This document shows, one piece after another, positions 1 to 10,689 of a stretch of 64,000 bases of DNA. Each line of letters starts with the position of its first letter. Positions within the stretch are counted from its first letter, which is position 1. The stretch covers positions 201,399,799 through 201,463,798 of the forward strand of contig CM041292.1 in the NCBI GenBank assembly GCA_023052935.1. The letters run 5' to 3'. Source of the DNA: Piezodorus guildinii (lineage: Eukaryota > Arthropoda > Insecta > Hemiptera > Pentatomidae). The translations under genes were made by a program, and so were the position numbers. A model generated the notes under the pieces. The model was not told the DNA's origin and searched no databases. It saw only the letters and a list, made by a program, of their open reading frames with translations.

Positions 1-2
1 AT

Positions 3-179
3 CTACACTATGACCTTAATATTCCATTTATTTTAGACCTGGTACCATCCAAATTCTCCAAATTCCATCAGAACCTTCTTCATCATCCTAATCCTCTTGC
101 TCAATCGCTCTCCAGCTCCACCCATCCCTACAATCCTCCTCGAAGATTGAAACGGCTGTGGCCTCGCGACGTTTTGTAA
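3..179 (+). pseudogene. Jockey-type LINE ORF2, C-terminal tail (family JA)
   Basis: An open frame enters from the left edge and ends at TAA 177-179. Its last residues read NPPRRLKRLWPRDVL. The same ending (NPPRRLKRRWPRDLL) closes the Jockey-type reverse transcriptase reading frame at 49071-49866, which carries a YADD box, so this is the extreme C-terminus of an ORF2 reverse transcriptase. The endonuclease and RT domains lie outside the window. No stop is seen in the visible 58 codons, so the copy may be fairly young. The clade assignment rests on the 49-kb relative; the short tail alone would not place it. Confidence 0.75.
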
Positions 180-668
180 ACATTTATTCTGGAGTTCTGA
201 CACTGGTCAGATCCTCCACTCATGTACTGTATGTTTGTGGCCATTCCGCCCTAGCTCGGCCTCCACTGGCTTACACCAGTGAAGTGCTGGGTGAGAGGCG
301 CTGGGATCTCTTGGATTCGGCTTCTCCCCCCTCTTGTGGAGGGAGCAGCTGAGTCTAGGATCCCTTTAGCAGATTGTATATATTGTATATAGTTAAGTTT
401 GCTTGTATGATTTTATTTATTTCCCAACTTTTATTTATCTCTACTACAGGTTGTTGTTTTCATTTGTTTGTTGTTGTTTTTTTGTTTTAATTAATTGTTA
501 TTTTCTTGTATTTATTTGAATTTATTTATTTCCGATTTTATGTAATTTGACTTTATCATTATTTTCTATATATATTGTATGAATGTGTACTACATCACTA
601 TTACTACTGTTCATTATGTAACAAATTGTAATATTTCTCAGTAAATAAAAAAAACTAAAAAAAAAACT
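180..668 (+). mobile_element. 3' UTR and poly-A tail of Jockey-type LINE JA
   Basis: This untranslated region follows the ORF2 stop and ends in an A-rich tail near 645-668. Parts of it recur, reverse-complemented, at 18366-18514 plus 19268-19362, at 42600-42840 and at 55775-55865. A weaker match to its GC-rich part (265-315) lies at 3820-3870. All repeat copies end at the same poly-A boundary, as expected for 5'-truncated LINE insertions. Confidence 0.7.
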
Positions 669-964
669 GAATCAGCGACCCACATATCCACGCATTGTAA
701 ATCCAACTATCCTATAGATAAGAAGCTACAATAATAATAATTAACACATATTATTAGAGTACATCACTATACACTCTACACTATAGTAATAAGAGATTGG
801 AGAAATTCATAATTAGCACAATGACAAACTTTCCAAGGATAATAAGCTTCTCAATAGATGAAAAATAATTTTTCGTAAAAAAAATTCAGGTTAAGCTACT
901 CATTTAAAAATTAAAAGGAAATAGAAACAGTTACATGTGACTGCATTAAAGCAAAAAAATAAAA
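669..964. other. AT-rich stretch, nothing recognised
   Basis: No ORF, tRNA-like box or inverted repeat recognised between the JA tail and the next LINE relic. Confidence 0.5.
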
Positions 965-1890
965 TAATAATAAGTGGCTTTGCAGATGATCTAGCCCTGC
1001 TAGCGGAAACAGAGGAGGAAGCTATAAAACAGATAAACATCCTAAAAGAAATAGCTGAGAAAACAGGTCTCAGGAGATAATGACAACAAATTCAAGGTAG
1101 GACCAGAAAATTTAGGCCACAAAATATGGACAAATAAAAGTGACCAAAAAGTTCAAATACCTAGGAGAGATAATATGCAGCAACGGGATAGATAAAGCAG
1201 GCCTAGATGAAAGAATAGCCCAACTAGAAAGACTGTACTTTTCAACTAGAAGCATGTACAGTAAGAAAAGTTTATCCTCCAATGCAAAAATAAGGCACTA
1301 CTGTACAGTAGTAAGACCAACAATATTGTATGGTATGGAAACAAAAGCCTTCCGAGTCTTGAGAAATTTCTTAAGATTGTTAGAAAAATTCTTAGGAATC
1401 TTCATGGACCCAAAATAACACAAGAGGGCCACAGGCTACAATCCAATGAAGAAATATATGGAAATTTGGAAAACCTGGAAGTAGACATCAGAACTAGGAG
1501 ACTAAAATTTTATGCCCATATGGTAAGAATGATCAATTAGAAGCTGAACAAACAGATTTTCGACAAAGTTCTAGGCTATAAGAATATGGGTGGTTATGCA
1601 AAGCAAATAAAAGAGGAGCTCGGTAGGTTAAAAATCAAGAAAATAGAGAGCTTTCGAGAAGGAAATAAAAGAAGTTGGGGTTCTTACAGGAAAAACAAAG
1701 AAACAGGGAGAAAATGGACAAAGGAAGAGCGGGAGGAACAGTCCAGGAAGATGAAAGAATATTGGAGGAAAAGGAAGATGAAAGATGTGAAGAAAACAGA
1801 ACGATATTCACGTGACCCTTGATGGCCAATTCGTGGAAAAAAAAAAAGTAGCTAATGCCCCATCATGGAGATGCTTATTAAACTAATAAT
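965..1890 (+). pseudogene. Decayed LINE reverse transcriptase, C-terminal half
   Basis: Bases 977-1078 encode GFADDLALLAETEEEA, the RT catalytic FADD box and its following strand, ending in a stop. A second frame from 1140 has FKYLGEIICSNG followed by RPTILYGMET, the usual post-RT thumb region of LINE ORF2. A third piece, 1586-1822, is very basic (KWTKEEREEQSRKMKEYW). At least two frame changes and several stops separate these, so it is dead. The gene order RT, thumb, basic tail is that of a LINE; I would place it near RTE but the clade is uncertain. No poly-A longer than the AAAAAAAAAA at 1839 marks the end. Confidence 0.7.
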
Positions 1891-1898
1891 TGACTTAC

Positions 1899-2815
1899 TG
1901 ATGGTAATTTAGGATTTTAAAATAAAATAGAATAGTAACATCTGCTGACTGGAAGTAATCACACATAAGTATATTTCAATAGATAAAAATTAATAGTTTG
2001 TTAAAAAAAATTCGTGAAGGTAAAGCCACTCTTATAATAATTAGAAAACAAACAAAACAAGCTAGACAAGACTAAAAAAAAATATGTTCATATATACAGT
2101 GCTAATTAAAATAGATTTACAATGCTTATGAAATGTGTGAAATAAAATACCGAAACATTTAAATACGATACAAAATAAAATATTATAAATAATCGTTTCT
2201 CTCTGCTCTATTTATTTTTTTATTGAAGTTTGCAAATCAGTTGGGTTTTTTCGAAAATTGGATAGCCAGGAAGTGTTTGAACAAACGGATTTAAAGTCTG
2301 CAGAGTATTGGAATGGGTATATAAGAAAGAATAGAATTCCGGACAAGAATCGGGAAAGATCTGTCGAAAGCTGCGGTATGATGAAGCGTTATATACAGGT
2401 CTGATGGTCGCGAATGTGTATTGCGGGAGTGGACGTAGGATTTCAATGAAAATGTATCCGAGATGTGTGATGGACGTTAACATTAGAGAAAGGATGCCAG
2501 GAATTACAGTTCTTAGAACGGTAATAAGGGTAAAGCCACTTTAACTCATTTTAGAATCGGTTAACAGAGTTGTCCCTGGATATCCTAAAGATGAAACGTA
2601 TCAGGCAATTAAACAATCGTTTTAGTTTTGCTTCAAAATCTCCAGAGACTCCCCCACACACCGCACAGTAGTAGACAAAATGGGAGAATATTAGTGAACG
2701 AAACAAGAGCCTACGGGTTTCAAGAAGATAGTGACGATGGTAATTTAGGATTTTAAAATAAAACAGAATAGTGACTTCAGCTAACTGAAAGTGACCACTA
2801 TCTAGGTATAGAATA
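1899..2815. repeat. Unit bounded by about 80-bp direct repeats
   Basis: The stretch starting TGGTAATTTAGGATTTTAAA at about 1901 recurs at about 2739 and stays similar for about 80 bp before diverging. The interior (about 760 bp) includes a more GC-balanced segment near 2330-2480. The 87-codon minus-strand frame at 2220-2483 resembles nothing I know and is probably chance. The arrangement could be a small LTR-like (TRIM) unit or a local duplication. No primer-binding site or polypurine tract is obvious. Confidence 0.45.
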
Positions 2816-3690
2816 ATGTGTTAAGATTACCCAGCATTGTAGAACAAAAACCTTTGAATTCATATACGGTAGGGTTTAAACTCTTGTGGAAGAAAAGTGT
2901 GTTAATTTTCAACTGCAATGACAAAGCTATATGTAGTTTTTTGAAATCCAGTTCCCAAAAACCTCTGCGGATGAGTTTACATTGAGGTAAGTTTCTCACC
3001 TTGTAGGATGAGGATCACTATCATTTCATCCCGTCTCGTGTTGTCCTTCACTTTCTTCAAATAGAACATTTCCATAATCCATAAAAGACCGAATTTGATT
3101 ATGTGAGAAAATTTGTAATAGTAAATTATGCTGAAAGATTTCCATTAAAAATGAGAATTTATGCAAATGTAAACTGCATAGATTGCACTAATATAAATGA
3201 TTTGATAATAAATGTTTTTGATGGCGCAAGCTGAGAACAAGCTCCCTCGATTGATATTCAAGAGGCACATGCCCTGATTCCGCCTAAGTTCAATTTATAC
3301 TTCCTGTTCCTGAGAGACAGCTAAGTTTGACACCTTCACTTCCGCATATCCTGCTATAAACTTCCGGCTTGTTCTTAAAGATGTCAATATCATAATGTAA
3401 TGCGTCTTCAGATAATATGAAAATAATTGTATTTAAATAAAAATAGGTCAAGTCAATTCTTATAGTGGCTTAGGTCCATTTGTCCATTATTTCAAGTTAT
3501 CTGTGGCCACGTGTACAAATTGAATTTATCAATCGATAAAGCATTTGAGGCTACTAAGTTTTCAGAGTTAGTTTAATATTTTTAAAAATTCTATATCCAA
3601 TGAGAACTAATACATATGCCATAGGCTAGAGTATGGGTATAAGTATTAGAATTATAAGAAACCATCCATAATGGACAAACAAAAATTAAT
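2816..3690. other. No recognised feature
   Basis: Mixed AT-rich sequence. The 65-codon minus-strand frame at 2802-2999 shows no domain or motif. Nothing else is supported. Confidence 0.4.
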
Positions 3691-3880
3691 ATGTAAAACA
3701 TAAAAAAAAAAAAAAAAACCTTGACTACATTCATAAATATATTGAATATTTACATAATGTCCCTGAGAACTCCGAATCAAACCTTAACACCTAATAATAG
3801 ATGTCAAGGCACAATGCCGGGAGATCCCAGCGCCAATCATTCAGCCACGTCACTGGTCTTGTACGTCAGTGAAAAATTAT
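3691..3880 (-). repeat. Short fragment related to JA 3' UTR, next to a poly-A run
   Basis: An 18-base A run ends near 3718. At 3820-3870 the minus strand matches the block around 265-315 of the JA untranslated region (it shares GGCGCTGGGATCTC and the ACCAGTGA block). It is probably an old LINE-tail relic. Confidence 0.4.
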
Positions 3881-5334
3881 AATAAATGATCTAATTATTT
3901 TGATAGTACTTAAATAGTTTAGCGGAAGACAAATTTTTTTTCAGAAATAATACAATTTTCCACTATATAAGCAATTAAAATAATGATGTGTATATTTTAT
4001 TTAGTATATCATAGTTTTAATAAAAATATTTTACTTTAATTATTATGCATCCACACATATTGTACCCTTGCGTTTGAGAAATCATTTCTGATCAAAGCTG
4101 TATCTGGAATTCTTTACCCACCGATATCCGTTATGCATGAACTGCTTCCTCTTGTAAAAAGGTGCTTTTCAACCACATTTTTGTTTCTCAATCAAATAGA
4201 CGATAAACTCAACGTGGAGATGCTAGAAATACCAATTTCGTTTGTTTTAATCTTTTTTTAATTATCTTTAAAAACATTTTGTAAATAAATAATAATTTTT
4301 ATTTATTTACTCAACCCTAATAGCTTGTGGTTTGTAAAATGTTCATTGTTTATAACCTCAATTTGTTGTTTTGTTCAGATTTTGATTTTAAAATTTACGA
4401 CCACACTATTCCGGTCATCAAACTTTTATTTTTATTTTATTCTTAAGGGACTTTAATCCCAGTATAATAAAGATATTTTTATATATAAAGATAAATTTAT
4501 TGCTAATTATTGTATTTCGATAACAAGCTTTAATAGCCACAGTCATTCAAATAGATTATAAGGTTCTTTCAAACCATTAAAGTATTTTCAGGAATTTAAT
4601 ATCGTAATTAAGACGAAATGGAATGATGCTAGGTAGGATAAAATCATTAACATATTTTCCATCTAAGTTTGTTTTACTTCAGGTTCATTACTAATAATTT
4701 CACCCCCGACGAGATAAAACGCCATTCTAAGGCTTTCTCCTTCTCGCAACTTGATAACGTCCTTAAAGCCCTAAACTTTTTCCATTTTAATATGGCATCT
4801 AAAATTGAATGAAACTAAGACGTTTGGGCAAGGGGCATTAGCAACTTGCTCCATCTTGGCTAACTTTCTTCCTTACTGTAGTATTAAATTATTACAGATA
4901 TCTTCCAACTTTAAATATTTGTTAAGTTTATTAGTCAACATTTCGTATCCATTAATAAAAAAGACATCTGTATATAAAATTTATTGTTTTTCCTGTTATC
5001 TATTTATATACATAAGACCTCTTCCGGTTATAAATCAATGGAGGCAAAATCAACTCCCATCAAGTCTTTTATTAATAGAAATATTAGTCCCAGGCATATC
5101 GTTCATCAGACTTTTATGACCTCAAATTTTATTATTAGTGTTTTCTAAAATGGCCGCTGGCACAGTTCTACTTACGTATTGCTCTATGTTAGTTTCCTTC
5201 TCATCAATGTGATACTGCTTAAAAATGCTTCAAACTTTGTAAATCGTGAGTGGTTGCACTGATAAACACATTAACGAACACATATCACGAGGTGAGTGGC
5301 AATTAGTTCGATAGACAATAATAGACTGGTGGCC
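3881..5334. other. No recognised feature
   Basis: About 1.45 kb of AT-rich DNA. A 104-codon frame at 4805-5119 is hydrophobic and low in complexity, with no recognisable motif; in such AT-rich DNA it is most likely chance. Confidence 0.4.
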
Positions 5335-5367
5335 GTCCTAGGCTGGAGATAACGCCTAGGCTAGGAC
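5335..5367. repeat. Small imperfect palindrome
   Basis: CCTAGGC (5337-5343) and GCCTAGG (5354-5360) are inverted copies around a 10-base spacer; GTCCTAG and CTAGGAC extend the outer symmetry. Function unknown. Confidence 0.6.
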
Positions 5368-5475
5368 TTGCTAATCGTCTTCTTTGTTTACAAGGTCTCG
5401 GTCGGCAATATTGTCATTTCCGACTTCGTTACCTAGACGTTCTTTATATAGACTTTTATTTTCTTCCTGTAAGAC

Positions 5476-5945
5476 TTTTGTGAACTTAAATATGTGAGTA
5501 GGGCGTTCGAACCTACGTCGGTTCGTAACTACGGATCGAACCTACGGATGTGAAACGTGGCCGCTTACTTTGAAGGATGAACAACGGCTTAAGGTTTTCG
5601 AAAATAAAGTACTGCGTAAAATATTTGGTCCGAAGAGAGATGAGGCCACTGGGGAGTTTAGAAGGTTGCACAACGCGGAATTACGGAGTTTGTACCCTGT
5701 GAATATAATTGAGTTGATAGCATCGCGGAGACTCAAATGGACGAGTAAAGTTGTTGGGCTCGGTGAGGAAAGGATTCCGAGAAAGTTGGTATTCGCTGAA
5801 CCGACTGGTGGGCGATGTGAGGATTGCAATAAGGCTGATCTCAGGGGCTTAAGGCCTGACCGGTGAACATTGGAAGAGTCTGTGCAGGCCAAGTTTGGTG
5901 GTATCGGCATCGGACCTTCGGGTTCGGTAAGCCTATTAATGATAA
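5476..5945 (+). pseudogene. RTE-like LINE fragment with inverted 5' piece (family R)
   Basis: From about 5530 the plus strand encodes the ORF2 C-terminus of family R (CETWPLTLKDEQRLKVFENK, then GPKRDEATGEFRRLHNAELR and SRRLKW). It breaks up after 5866 and ends in the family terminus GGTTCGGTAAGCCTATTA. Directly upstream, 5476-5519 matches the reverse complement of the 5' UTR of the long copy (28500-28544). So a 5' piece is inverted against a 3' piece, as seen when LINE insertion primes twice. Other family copies: 28345-31305, 43716-44520 and 57491-57951. Confidence 0.75.
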
Positions 5946-6599
5946 GACTTTATTTTATTTTTCATGTTTTTTCTCCTTTTCTAGCATTTTATTTTTATTT
6001 TATTAAATCAGAAATGTTCGTTTTGTTTTATGTTTTCTATGTATATGTATATATTGTAAATAGTTTAGTTTTAAGATCGTTACGTTAATTTTCTATTATT
6101 AGTAATTTATATAACTTTTTTTGTTCTTCTTTTTTATTATTTTTTTTTTATTAAGCTTACAATATAAGAGGACTTTATATTTATTTTTTCTATTGTATTC
6201 ATCATGGATTTAGAAAAGACTATCTTATGGTGAATCAGGGGAAGAAACGCCTTTCTCTGAGATTAGCGAATCCGATTCCCAATATTTATTATTTGGTAAT
6301 ATCTAACATTTATTACCATTCCATGACATAAATTGATATTGGAAAAAAAAATAACGAGGGAAATTCATAAAGGAGACAGGGCCTATCGGACAGAGTTGAT
6401 GACCAACTAATTCGAAAAGTTGTGCCACATTTCTTCATCCCCTCCGCCCTTCGGCGGAGCAGGGCAACTTCCCAACTACTTCCATTAGTCCTCTCGGCCA
6501 TCGTCTTCAAGAAATGAAATAGCTAGAAATGTTCCGGGGGTCTTATCGTCAGAGGGCTTGAGAGGAGGACTTCTTGCTAGCAAACGAAACAGTCGTAGA
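5946..6599. other. No recognised feature
   Basis: AT-rich, with one GC-richer patch at 6370-6500 holding a 65-codon minus-strand frame (6313-6510). I cannot match that frame to a family and do not call it a gene. Confidence 0.4.
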
Positions 6600-6790
6600 A
6601 TATTTTTTTTTTTTTTTATATTTATTTATTGGAATTAACAACTGTATAACAAGTAATACAACAAGTAAATTTGAATGAAATATAAAAAGGCATGAAACAC
6701 ATGTAGAGAAGCTTCCCGATGGAAGCACTCTAAAAATATTCTAAACTAGAAGGTCCCGGGGCCATCTCCTTAGTAGAAAAATAAAAATAT
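6600..6790 (-). mobile_element. Jockey-type LINE JB, 3' end
   Basis: An oligo-T run at 6602-6618 is followed by sequence matching, in reverse, the 3' UTR and last codons of the JB copy at 49800-49985. It is a heavily 5'-truncated minus-strand insertion, with the stop codon region near 6750-6770. Confidence 0.7.
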
Positions 6791-7288
6791 TTTTATTAAA
6801 TAATTTATTAATTTATCCAGCTCTAGGAAATCATTCATCCCATACGTACAGAGTAAACAAAAATAGAATAATTTGATTCGTTAAAATTCCCTGTCATTCA
6901 GCTTTCGTACCTAGTTGATAGAAGGTCAGATATGACCTCCTTTTATTACGAAAATACACTTTTGCCTCTGGAAGCAACAAAAGATTGCATCACCTCTCAG
7001 AAGGGATTGGGCCAATTTGAAGGATTATCGGAATAAACTTTGCATGGATTGCTTGAATGATTTTTAATACGCTGACTATTAGTGAAAAGTTGAATTTAAT
7101 ATTTTTTTTGGATCTTTATTTCATGTCAATGAATCTGGTTCTAAACAAGAGGTCTTGCCATCCCTTGGGAACAATTACTTCTTCATCGTGAAACTGATGA
7201 TTATCTTCTTGTCGTCCTGGATAGTCTCAATATGTGAATTATTATTCAGTAGATTCATCTGGAAGCTTACTTGAAATGTCCAAGGTAA
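6791..7288. other. No recognised feature
   Basis: No family match or motif seen. Confidence 0.4.

Positions 7289-7361
<73 letters not shown>
7289..7361. repeat. (TA)n tract
   Basis: About 70 bases of near-perfect TA repeat, directly abutting a 5'-truncated LINE that itself ends in A(n)(TA)n at 8241-8262. Confidence 0.9.
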
Positions 7362-7363
<2 letters not shown>

Positions 7364-8252
7364 AACACTTTTTAACATCTATATAGAACAGGTCTTAAAA
7401 TCATGGAAAAAAAAGTTGCTGGGGTATGGGAATAGAGGTCGGTAATGACGTTCTATTCACCTTACAATTCGCGGATGACCAGGTTGTCATATCATCGGAT
7501 GAATTTGATATCGAATATATGTTGAGGAAGCTCGTAAAGTATATGCACAATGGGGTCTGGAAATAAATAAGGAAAAAACTGAATATATGCCTATTCTCTC
7601 ATCTGTCCCTACTCTCTGTTTGGAAGGCTGGACGATTCCACAAAGCGATGCCTTCAAATATCTAGGCGTTACTATAAATAAGGACGCATCAATAGATAGG
7701 GACATATCTAATAAGATTGTTGACGGAAAAAGGATTATCGGGATACTAAATGGAGTGTTATGGAATAAGAAGGTTTCACTCCAAACGAAAAATAAGATAT
7801 TCCACTCCTTTTTGGTTGGAACTACGCTATATGGATGTGAATCTTGGACAGTGAAGAAATCCCAGCAAAAAAAATGATTATCCCTGGAGATGGATTTTCG
7901 GAGAAGAAGTTGTGCCGTGTCTCGGTTAGAAAAAATCCCCAATAACCAAATAAGGGAAAGAGTGGGGGCCGAGCTCACCATTCTCGAAGAAATTATTAGA
8001 AGAAGGCTGATGTGGTATGGGCACGTTATGAGAATGGATGAAGCACGTTGGCCTCTTCGATTGATTGAATACTGCCCACCCAAGAGGAGAAAACGTGGAA
8101 GACCTCGGAAAAGATGGTTAGAAGAGGTAATGGAGGATATGGCAGCCAGAGGTCTGACTGAGGACGACTGTAATGATCGAGATTATTGGAGAGACGGAGT
8201 GCTGAGGACCGGGATGTGATATCATTGCAGAACCCGGGAGAAAAAAAAAAAT
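7362..8252 (+). pseudogene. 5'-truncated LINE, RT palm to C-terminus (family D)
   Basis: It opens mid-ORF2 with PTLFNIYIEQVL, the region before the RT catalytic box, followed by LQFADDQVVISSDEF with the FADD box. After frame changes there are two good blocks: 7587-7877 (AFKYLGVTINKDASIDRDIS, then TLYGCESWTVKK) and 7890-8219 (RRRLMWYGHVMRMDEARWPL, then KRRKRGRPRKRWLEEVM). This order is typical of LINE ORF2. It ends in A(11) then (TA)n. Frames are broken near 7440, 7560 and 7877, so it is dead. The clade is not certain. Confidence 0.8.
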
Positions 8253-8265
8253 ATATATATATTTA

Positions 8266-8666
8266 TTGGGTTGTGTCACATGAAATGTCCGTTTTCAAGG
8301 ATTTTTATTAAAAATACGATATGAAAACAAAAGAATTTAATTCGAAGTATTTACATTATTTTTATACACATTTTTCCCAATGTGACACCAATTTTTTTAT
8401 CTCCGAACTGAAAAACTCTGAGCTTTGAAGTGAAACAAAATCTGAAAACGCACTTTTCACTTGATCATCATTTTCAAAAAGGTTTCCTTCGACGAAGTGG
8501 TCTAAATTCCTGAACAGGTAGTAATGTGTTGGAGACATTCGGGAGAATATGTTGGGTGTGGAAGAACTTCGTAGCCCAGTTCTTTAAATTTTTGCACGGT
8601 ATGTTTTGAAACATGGGGTCTTGCTGCCGCTCAGTGAGATCATAGGGGTTTCCTTGTACAACCCAA
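8266..8666 (-). mobile_element. Internally deleted mariner (family M1)
   Basis: Termini TTGGGTTGT (8266-8274) and ACAACCCAA (8658-8666) are inverted copies, each flanked by TA, the mariner target duplication. Minus-strand coding remnants around 8300-8640 match the C-terminal transposase of the copy at 50989-51420, including the third catalytic region. At 401 bp it is far shorter than a full mariner (about 1.3 kb), so most of the transposase is missing. It could only move with enzyme supplied by another copy. Confidence 0.8.
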
Positions 8667-8675
8667 TACATTGCG

Positions 8676-9185
8676 TCTTAACAAAGAAATATAAAGTATG
8701 GACTGGTTTCGGTGTAAGGTATCTTAATTATAAATCTATATTACATTTATTATGTTCGAAAATTACATATACCTATAATTTCTGTACTATTCTCCTTTAG
8801 ATAGATATTCGTTCACCAAATATAATTAATATTTTTTTCTATCATTGCTAACACGATAGTATAGTCAATTTTTGCAAATCTACATGATTAAAGGTACATG
8901 ATTTTTAGTGTAGGGTCATCACTCCCTACGACTAATTTTGTGAGTGGCCACCCTTTGGCTGACGGGTCTCACATACTCCGGGGAGAGGCTGTGATTGAAT
9001 CCCCATTTTTTTACATCCTTATAAAAGCCCCGCCGGGACTGGGATTCGAACTCAGAACCTGTAACTTGACAGACTAGCGCGCTAGCCACTCAGCTACGGG
9101 CTCCCCACCGTAAAGGTACTTTAGACCAGGAAAATTTAAAATATCGACATTTAAGCCCTGTCAAACGTAAATCATTCAAGAATTA
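8676..9185 (-). repeat. Diverged H-family repeat split by a SINE
   Basis: 8690-8888 and 9111-9185 match consecutive parts of family H (for example TCTCCTTTAG near 8790 and TAAAGGTACTTTAGA at 9111) in the same orientation as the well-preserved copies at 44950-45820 and 53726-54600. Both ends of the family consensus are missing. The interruption is the SINE at 8898-9110. Confidence 0.6.
8898..9110 (-). mobile_element. tRNA-derived SINE (family S3)
   Basis: Read on the minus strand it begins with a tRNA-like head containing an A box (TAGCTGAGTGGCTAGCGCG) and a B box (GTTCGAATCCC) at about 9030-9100. No 3' acceptor complement follows, so it is a SINE head, not a working tRNA. It is flanked by TAAAGGTAC on both sides (8889-8897 and 9111-9119), a target duplication inside an older H repeat. 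Confidence 0.75.
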
Positions 9186-9189
9186 ATAT

Positions 9190-9430
9190 ATTTTAGACAA
9201 CTATATTACTATTATTATGTTCAGGGAGACAAAAAATTACCTGTAAAAACATTTTTTCTATTTCCACCTTCATTTAGTGATTGAATTCTTTCATTTTGTA
9301 TATTTACTCGATTTTTATTAATTCCAACAACGTGATTTTATTTTTCAATCTATAAAATTAAAAGTACTTTAGAGGTTTTATTAAAGAAACTTTCCACAAT
9401 CGCAATATTTTTCCTTACTATATATTCCAT
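9190..9430 (-). repeat. Second diverged H-family fragment
   Basis: Contains the H blocks resembling TTTACCTG, a TTATTAAT-rich stretch and AAATTAAAAGTACTTTAGAG (near 9355) in family order. It repeats a part already present at 8790-9185, so this is a separate fragment. Confidence 0.45.
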
Positions 9431-9483
9431 ATATAGGTATGTGGCAACAAACTCAAGAATCGTTCAGACAGGAGAAGGTTGGA

Positions 9484-9775
9484 GGCGGGCTGGCCGAGTG
9501 GGTGGTTAGCATAACATCCTTCTATACCCAAGGTCCCGGGTTCAAACCCGCAGGTAGCCCTAGGATTTTTAATGGAAGTAAAAAATCCTTAGTTAATGCG
9601 TTCCTTCGAGGAACGTAAAAGTGGTCCGGCCTGTTGCGATGTCAGGTACACATTAAAGACCCCTATCTAATTAAACCTGATAGGCAAAATTTGGATCCCA
9701 CGGTAGATCATCCAATTAGCTACAGCAAATATAGAACGTCTTAATCAACAAACAACAAATAAACATGCATACAAT
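9484..9775 (+). mobile_element. tRNA-derived SINE (family S1)
   Basis: The head has A box GGCCGAGTGGGTGGTTAGC and B box GGTTCAAACCC (about 9490-9560), followed by a tRNA-unrelated body. The whole unit recurs in reverse at 17066-17366, including the body blocks TAAAAAATCCTTAGTTA and GATGTCAGGTAC. No target duplication found here. Confidence 0.8.
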
Positions 9776-10489
9776 GCCGTGCGTCAACACAGAAATTAAC
9801 GCCACAGTTAATACTTAAAAAGATTTTATTCTTCGAGATTACAACGTAAGTCAGACCTAAGACTTAGTGACAGAGGTCTAAACTCTATTAACTATCCTAA
9901 TTGCCAGCTCTCTAAAGTCATGTGTGGAATTCACAGGGTTTAAGATTGACATGGAGTTGAAATAAGCTGGCATGTGTCAACCACTAGTCTTGGTAAAAAC
10001 CTTAGAAATAACAGTAGTAAGCGCATAGGAAACTTCCCAAACTAAATTAAACAAACATTCTCTAAAAATGTGCGCATACACATAAACACAAAACTCAAAA
10101 AATAATGTTTTAAGCTTGATTTTTAAACCAAATTCAAATTCGTTGGAGTCAACAATTTTCCTTGCCAAATTGATACATCTACAGATACAATACACGAACT
10201 TCCTGAACAGAACAGACGAGCTAAATTAGGGCTTAAAAAGACATCCAAGACCTTGAAACAGTCTGTGGCTAAATTAGGAAACCAACAAAGGTGTTAGTGC
10301 TAAAAAGTATCCTGGCTCTTCTTGACGGGCTCTAAGGACACAGGACTATGTTTTTGTATTTAGCTCTCCACGAATTGTTTTACCTTTAATTGTGAGCTAG
10401 GCATTCATGTAAACGATTTTACCAATTAAAACTAAATAATAAATGAAATATTATAAATATTACAAAGAAATAAATATATACATTATATT
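9776..10489 (-). other. Unassigned; possible 3' exon or LINE tail
   Basis: A minus-strand frame of 72 codons (9977-10195) is followed downstream on that strand by AATAAA near 9825. The product (KIVDSNEFEFGLKIKLKTLF...) shows no domain I recognise. It could be the tail of an unknown retroelement or chance. I do not call a gene. Confidence 0.25.
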
Positions 10490-10680
10490 GTGGATGTAAT
10501 TAGTTGACCGTTGAGAATTACTGAAGGAATAGTCGGGTGCGGTCATTAAATGAAGCAAACTAAATAGTTCAAATATTTTATTGTTTTCCAACGTTTCGAC
10601 CCCCTTTGTGGTCATCATCAGGGCTAAAAAGATACAAAGAATATAATTCAATGACATTACATACAATATTATATAACCAT
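10490..10680 (-). repeat. Hammerhead-like repeat, class A
   Basis: On the minus strand CTGATGA (10615-10621), a 4-bp stem GACC/GGTC and GAAACG (10592-10597) follow in order, preceded by CCAGCCCTGA-type sequence and followed about 75 bases later by TGACCGCACCC. The same arrangement recurs at 28000-28130, 33330-33465, 34600-34738 and 52260-52400. The layout resembles the catalytic core of a hammerhead ribozyme, with one extra base before the stem. Confidence 0.55.
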
Positions 10681-10689
10681 AGCTAAGAA

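Noticed and set aside
4805..5119. A 104-codon hydrophobic protein
   Set aside because: No motif, no context, composition as expected for AT-rich chance frames.
8930..9105. A functional tRNA gene on the minus strand
   Set aside because: A and B boxes are present but there is no matching acceptor stem; the unit has a body and a target duplication, so it is a SINE.
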